Shown here: positions 60,034 to 64,000 of the stretch, piece after piece | How positions within the stretch are numbered: the first letter of the stretch is position 1 | How the letters are laid out: every line of letters starts with the position of its first letter | NCBI RefSeq assembly: GCF_018613415.1 | Contig: NZ_JAGGQG010000010.1 | Span: 409,573 to 473,572, forward strand | Length of the DNA: 64,000 bases | Reading direction: 5' to 3' | Origin: Bacillus sp. ISL-18 | Lineage (GTDB): Bacteria; Bacillota; Bacilli; Bacillales; Cytobacillaceae | Notes under the pieces: generated by a model | The model's input: the letters and a program-made list of their open reading frames with translations, nothing else | Database searches by the model: none | What the model was told of the DNA's origin: nothing | Program-made: the position numbers and the translations under genes

Positions 60034-60466
60034 CACCTATCTCCTCCTCTTCATCAATTAGCCCTCTAGCTCTGTTTTCATCTTCAATCGCTTGTAAATA
60101 CTGACCTTGAATAATACGGATTTGATCAATATTTTCATAAACAGTATCTCTAATAATATGTCTTGCTGGTTGATTGTTTGTTCCTAACTCGTGGTCTGCA
60201 CCATACCATGTATCATGCTTTACACCAATCTGTAAATCACCCTCACGTTTCCTCACCCAATATTGAAATGCGTTCGGAATACGTTTAGTTTTTCCCATAC
60301 CTCTCAGCCTACGTGCTTTATCAAGTATCCTTCTTCTAATTAATTTCGCTGTATCCTTTAATGCTGCCCTTGTTAATTCTTGAATAGTGTATTTTGTTCT
60401 ATCTACATTGGAAGTAAATTCAACACCATTCTTTTTTACTTTTGTAACTGATTTAGGCATTGGCAT
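60020..60466 (-). CDS. HK97 gp10-like head-tail protein
   Basis: 148 aa from ATG 60466 (AAGGAG upstream). WVRKREGDLQIGVKHDTWYG and HELGTNNQPARHIIRDTV match the gp10 family pattern (Y/W-A-..E-GT...PA..FLR). It forms part of the head-tail joint. Confidence 0.78.
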   Translation of the reverse strand: MPMPKSVTKVKKNGVEFTSNVDRTKYTIQELTRAALKDTAKLIRRRILDKARRLRGMGKTKRIPNAFQYWVRKREGDLQIGVKHDTWYGADHELGTNNQPARHIIRDTVYENIDQIRIIQGQYLQAIEDENRARGLIDEEEEIGDEDN

Positions 60467-60785
60467 TGTTGCCAACTCCTTCACAAACCAATTCTATAGT
60501 TTCAAGATCCTCAAGACCTTTAGATTGCTTTGGTTTAAAAGTACGAATAACCTTGTATTTATTTCCTTCAAATTCAACCATACTTTGTTTCTCATATTCA
60601 TACTGATTCACAATGAAAACAATTTCAGGTTTCATCCCATGACTAGCAGCAGCATAATGTTCTGAACGAGTAACAGATGCAACATCACATAAAATATTAG
60701 TGTGTTCTTCTGTACTAATTGAATCACCCATATCATTTTGGGAATAAATTGGTTTAATTAATATTAACTCATAATCAAATGTCAT
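60453..60785 (-). CDS. Head closure / head-tail adaptor protein
   Basis: 110 aa. SQNDMGDSISTEE and the beta-rich arrangement fit SPP1 gp16-like stoppers. It overlaps both neighbours, one operon. Confidence 0.75.
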   Translation of the reverse strand: MTFDYELILIKPIYSQNDMGDSISTEEHTNILCDVASVTRSEHYAAASHGMKPEIVFIVNQYEYEKQSMVEFEGNKYKVIRTFKPKQSKGLEDLETIELVCEGVGNNANA

Positions 60786-61057
60786 GATGAAACACCACCA
60801 GAACGGATTATTAAGTTATGTAACCGATATTGTAAATGCCTTGGCATACTGTTACCACTATCACGATTTTGATACCGCCATGTTGAGAAATCTGCAACGA
60901 ACATTAAATGGTATGAATTAAACTCATCAAGCACCAAGCCTTGTTCCTCTGATAATTCTGTTAAGACAGCTTCAATAATTGCCAACAGATATAAATCTCT
61001 TACAGTTGATGAGATACCCAAACGAGCCTTAACTAACTGTAATACTTCAGTTCCCAT
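60782..61057 (-). CDS. Head-tail connector (gp6-like) protein
   Basis: 91 aa, helical. VKARLGISSTVRDLYLLAII followed by LVLDEFNSYHLMFVADFSTW fits the small phage connector family (gp6/DUF3199-like). 4-nt overlap with the closure gene. Confidence 0.72.
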   Translation of the reverse strand: MGTEVLQLVKARLGISSTVRDLYLLAIIEAVLTELSEEQGLVLDEFNSYHLMFVADFSTWRYQNRDSGNSMPRHLQYRLHNLIIRSGGVSS

Positions 61058-61066
61058 CTAATACAC

Positions 61067-61255
61067 CTACTTTTTTGTTGCTGTTTTTGTTCCTGACTTA
61101 GCTTTGATTTCTTCAATAAAATCTCCTGCCTTTTTTATCTCATCAAAACGATCTTTAGAAACGGTGAACTCATCGCCCACCGCTCTAAATACTTCTTCGT
61201 TTTGGATTTTACTTTCAACTAAATCTACAAAGTTTTTAAGTACTTTGACTTTCAT
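61067..61255 (-). CDS. Small phage protein between capsid and connector genes (62 aa)
   Basis: 62 aa, lysine-rich. MKVKVLKNFVDLVESKIQNE then FTVSKDRFDEIKKAG; small proteins with this layout often follow capsid genes in siphophages (possibly decoration or adaptor). Function unknown. Confidence 0.65.
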   Translation of the reverse strand: MKVKVLKNFVDLVESKIQNEEVFRAVGDEFTVSKDRFDEIKKAGDFIEEIKAKSGTKTATKK

Positions 61256-61304
61256 TTACTTAACCTCCAAAACTATCTACTTTCGTATGTCAAATTATTT
61301 AATA

Positions 61305-62483
61305 TTAAACTGCTGGTGTGTATGTGATATAGAATCCTGCTTCAGAATCAGTTTTCTCAACATCAAAACGAACGAAAGCAGCAAGTAATTCCCCATACAC
61401 GTCATTATCAGTCCATTTAACAGAAGCACGTTTACGGTCAAACAAAGTAACTGCCGCTTTTGGATCACCGATAAATCCTTTTAAGTCACCATCAGCAGTA
61501 CCAATCATGTCATCATCTAATACGATTACTTCTTTACCGAATAATTTCTTACCAGATTCAACAGTAGCATCAGGAGTTAATAGGTAACGTCCATCAGCAT
61601 CTTTAAGTAGGTCAAGAGCATTGAATAAAGAAGCAGAAAGAATTGCTTTTACTGCGTATACTTTCTTGATGTCTTTGTTGATTACAGTTTTAATTCCATC
61701 TACACCAGTTACAGCTTTAGCAGGTACAGTTTTAAGTACAGATGCAATAGCAAAGTTTTTAGTATTTAATTCTTGATCATTGATTTCAGAAGCAATCATA
61801 CCTGTTACATCATAATCAGCATCTTCGATTGATTCTGAAGAAACTGGAATAAATCCACGGTAAGTTTCAATGTCATAAGCTACTTCTGTAATTACTGGTT
61901 TAGCTAGTTCTGGATTAGCAGCTAGTTCAGATTGAGATGCCATCTTGCTACCTGACTTCTTGATTACTGGATATTTACCAGAACCACTAGTTACTGGAAC
62001 TACATTTACTAATTTAGCTAAATCAAGTACATCTGCTGGAACTTCTTGTGGCTTTAATAGTTCTTCAGGGATTAATGCCCCACCTTCTACAGAAGTGAAT
62101 CCTGCACGTTCTTGACCTTTTGAGCGAATATATGCATTAATACCATCTCTTACTTCTTCATTACCTTTTTTCATTTTACGTTGTCCCCCTTCAGGATTAT
62201 CATTTTGGTTTGGTGTTTTTTGGTTTGATTCTTCAAGTGCTAATTCCAATGCTTGAATTTCTTTTTCTAAATTTGATTTTTCTTCTTCTTTTGCAGTTAA
62301 TTCAGATTGAATTTCTTCAACTGACTTTTCTACAGTCGCTAAATCTTCCTCATTAGTAGCTTCATCAATTGCTCTAACAAGTTCATCTGAGCGTTCTTGT
62401 ACTTCCTTAATTTCAGATAGTTTTACTTCTAAGGCACTACGCTTAAGTTTTAACTTAGCAGCCACAATTACTGGATTACTCAT
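61305..62483 (-). CDS. HK97-fold major capsid protein
   Basis: 392 aa. The first about 105 residues form a coiled coil (delta/scaffold domain), followed by a Gln/Asn-rich hinge where the protease would cut. The mature HK97 fold starts near GGALIPEELLKPQEVP, with later FIPVSSESIEDADYDV and the C-terminal FVRFDVEKTDSEAGFYITYT. 4-nt overlap with the protease gene. Confidence 0.93.
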   Translation of the reverse strand: MSNPVIVAAKLKLKRSALEVKLSEIKEVQERSDELVRAIDEATNEEDLATVEKSVEEIQSELTAKEEEKSNLEKEIQALELALEESNQKTPNQNDNPEGGQRKMKKGNEEVRDGINAYIRSKGQERAGFTSVEGGALIPEELLKPQEVPADVLDLAKLVNVVPVTSGSGKYPVIKKSGSKMASQSELAANPELAKPVITEVAYDIETYRGFIPVSSESIEDADYDVTGMIASEINDQELNTKNFAIASVLKTVPAKAVTGVDGIKTVINKDIKKVYAVKAILSASLFNALDLLKDADGRYLLTPDATVESGKKLFGKEVIVLDDDMIGTADGDLKGFIGDPKAAVTLFDRKRASVKWTDNDVYGELLAAFVRFDVEKTDSEAGFYITYTPAV

Positions 62484-63043
62484 TTACTTAACATCTCCTT
62501 TAGTTTCTGTTTCCTAGTGTTTAATTTTTCAAGTTTGATAGCTTCAATGTCTTGTTGTCTTGCTGCAATTTCTGTTTGTGGGTATGCAGGAAAAGTTACT
62601 GCCGATACCTCAAAAACATCTGCTTCACGTATAATAAATTTTGTTGTACCATCAGTACGTATCTCATAGTCTTCCTTGACAGGGAAAAAGCCAAAACTAC
62701 AGGAGTTTATATCGCCCCTTTGAATACGTGCATATATAGCCATTGCTTCAGGGTCATTACGATTGATTTCAACTTTTCCATAGAGTCCTTTATCATCTGA
62801 TTTCAACTCTAAAGTTTTGTTTCCCACCCTACCTAAAACGACACCTGTATCATGATTAAATAAACAACGAATATCATTTTTCTCTAAACTTTTTAGAACC
62901 GCTTGTGGTGATACTTCTTCAAATACACCATCATAAAGTTCAGTTTCTTGGTTATACCGAATGAAATATCCTTCGATAAATAACTTTTCTTCATGTTCCT
63001 CTGCCCTAAATTTGCTTTCTAAAAAAGAGGTACGCTTATTCAT
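62480..63043 (-). CDS. HK97-type prohead protease
   Basis: 187 aa from ATG 63043 (GGGGGG upstream). Catalytic residues are visible in CLFNHDTGVVLGR (His) and DINSCSFGFFPV (Ser), with EVSAVTFPAYPQT. It cleaves the capsid delta domain during maturation. Overlaps the portal gene end and the capsid start. Confidence 0.92.
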   Translation of the reverse strand: MNKRTSFLESKFRAEEHEEKLFIEGYFIRYNQETELYDGVFEEVSPQAVLKSLEKNDIRCLFNHDTGVVLGRVGNKTLELKSDDKGLYGKVEINRNDPEAMAIYARIQRGDINSCSFGFFPVKEDYEIRTDGTTKFIIREADVFEVSAVTFPAYPQTEIAARQQDIEAIKLEKLNTRKQKLKEMLSK

Positions 63044-64000
63044 TAGTGTTTTCACCCCCCTTCAACTTCTCTTGATCACCTAATTGACCAGCAGGAATGT
63101 AATTTTCTAAAACAATTAACTCTTCCATTTCATCATCAGGGTCTAATCCAACCCAATCCCTTAATTCATTCCTTCGCATAGCGTTCATTTGTACCATTGA
63201 ACCACCAGCAGTTACTAATTCAGTTAAAGCATAAGAATACAAACTTCTTGGGTTTAGTTTGAAATACAATTTCGGACTGAATAGTAAATCTCTAGTCAAT
63301 GTTTGAGCAATAACCTGTGCAATAGACATGATTCGTGAATTGATGAAATTGTTATATTCGTCCTTGTTGAATGTTCCAACGCCCATAAAAAAAGCAGGTA
63401 CTCCTAAGAGTCCAGCCACTGTTTTCTTATCAATTTCAACTGATTCATTAATAGCAATATCATTTAGAGAAAGAGGTTTAATTTGTTGTATTTCCAATAG
63501 TTCTGCCGGAATAATCCATGGTTCTCCTGCATTGGTTGATTTCAAGTATTTATCCTTTACGGATTCCCTACCTTCAACGGAAGCAAGCTCCTCATTCATG
63601 GCATCTACTTTGACAATAACGTTTGGCATATACTTACCACTCATGAAACTGTTTTTCGTCTTTGTAGCTTGTTGTAAGTTCTTAGTTATTTCCCTCAATG
63701 CAACTCGATAACCTGTACCTTTAAACGGATAATTAGGGTCAGGATTAATTACAAAATGTATGACTTCATCTGGTGTGTAAATAGTTTCGTTATACTCAAT
63801 CAGGTATCCGTCTTTATTTTCCTTAAAAGTAACACCACCCATTTGAAACGGTGTTAAATCTTTAATGAATGTTGTCTGTTTATCTATACCAATGTGAACA
63901 ACTGAGTTTCCATCACCATATAAAAGTAAGTCAGATACTATTTTGTAAATCCATCCTTTACGAGTCATATATTTATAAGGGTTTATATCAAGTTTTCGTG
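63036..64000 (-). CDS. Phage portal protein, partial (N-terminus outside window)
   Basis: At least 320 codons; the frame is open to the window edge (...RKLDINPYKYMTRKG) so the true start lies beyond 64000. Portal-family signatures are DLLLYGDGNSVVHIG, NPDPNYPFKGTGYRV and VAGLLGVPAFFMGVGTFNKD. The portal is the DNA channel of the head. The terminase genes should lie next, outside the window. Confidence 0.92.
   Translation of the reverse strand, partial: RKLDINPYKYMTRKGWIYKIVSDLLLYGDGNSVVHIGIDKQTTFIKDLTPFQMGGVTFKENKDGYLIEYNETIYTPDEVIHFVINPDPNYPFKGTGYRVALREITKNLQQATKTKNSFMSGKYMPNVIVKVDAMNEELASVEGRESVKDKYLKSTNAGEPWIIPAELLEIQQIKPLSLNDIAINESVEIDKKTVAGLLGVPAFFMGVGTFNKDEYNNFINSRIMSIAQVIAQTLTRDLLFSPKLYFKLNPRSLYSYALTELVTAGGSMVQMNAMRRNELRDWVGLDPDDEMEELIVLENYIPAGQLGDQEKLKGGENTNE

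Larger units (their letters stand above)
41400..64000. mobile_element. Prophage, left part (siphovirus type), right end outside window
   Basis: From about 41400 to the window end the genes are viral or accessory. Read on the minus strand from 64000 they run portal, prohead protease, HK97 capsid, connectors, tail tube, frameshifted tail chaperones, tape measure, tail tip, holin and endolysin. Then come lysogenic accessory genes and an FtsK/replication-relaxation pair. The left border is estimated from the last chromosomal gene (yqzE) and is uncertain by about 150 bp. The integrase, terminase and early genes must lie beyond the window. Confidence 0.88.

Noticed and set aside
1-64000. tRNA, rRNA or CRISPR arrays
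   Set aside because: No cloverleaf, 16S/23S/5S sequence or regularly spaced repeat array could be recognised by eye on either strand.

Overview
The window is low-GC chromosomal DNA of a Bacillaceae bacterium, probably close to Neobacillus or related Bacillus-like genera. The evidence is the B. subtilis-type yqh/gcv/comG gene order, strong AGGAGG-type ribosome binding sites and Bacillus-like protein sequences. No tRNA, rRNA or CRISPR array was recognised.

Region 1 (1-8218, minus strand) is a cytochrome c maturation locus of the System I (Ccm) type: ccmE, ccmF, a ccmH-like gene, a CcmI-like gene, ccmA and ccmB (cut by the window edge), plus two exported membrane proteins of unknown function. 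Upstream is a two-gene unit. Its first gene encodes a CYCGC-motif lipoprotein whose frame is interrupted by a UGA at a cysteine position, followed by a SECIS-like hairpin, so it is a candidate selenoprotein. Its second gene encodes a diheme cytochrome c broken by a 14-bp tandem duplication.

Region 2 (8384-26805) is housekeeping: efp, yqhT, yqhR, yqhQ, yqhP, yqhO, splB, the B12-dependent ribonucleotide reductase nrdJ, lipM, yqhL, the glycine cleavage operon gcvT-gcvPA-gcvPB behind a tandem glycine riboswitch, and yqhH-yqhG. nrdJ is split by a group I intron that carries an HNH endonuclease gene.

Region 3 (26954-41118) is the competence pilus operon comGA-comGG followed by yqzE. comGB is cut in two by a mobile island of about 9.9 kb (28113-38022). 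The island encodes a large serine recombinase beside its right end, a terminase-small-subunit-like protein, a DUF262/DUF1524 (GmrSD-like) nuclease and several unknown proteins. It also has three long gene-free stretches, two of them dense in hairpins. Precise excision would restore comGB, so island and competence may be linked.

Region 4 (about 41400-64000) is the left part of a siphovirus-type prophage. Its late genes run on the minus strand, read from the window end leftwards: portal, prohead protease, capsid, connectors, tail proteins with a programmed -1 frameshift, tape measure, tail tip, holin and endolysin. Beyond the lysis genes lie a plus-strand accessory cassette (Xre, DUF5677, GNAT, lipoprotein), an FtsK-like ATPase with a replication-relaxation protein, an AIPR protein, an ATP-dependent DNA ligase and an operon of tiny paralogous genes. 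The terminase and integrase must lie outside the window.
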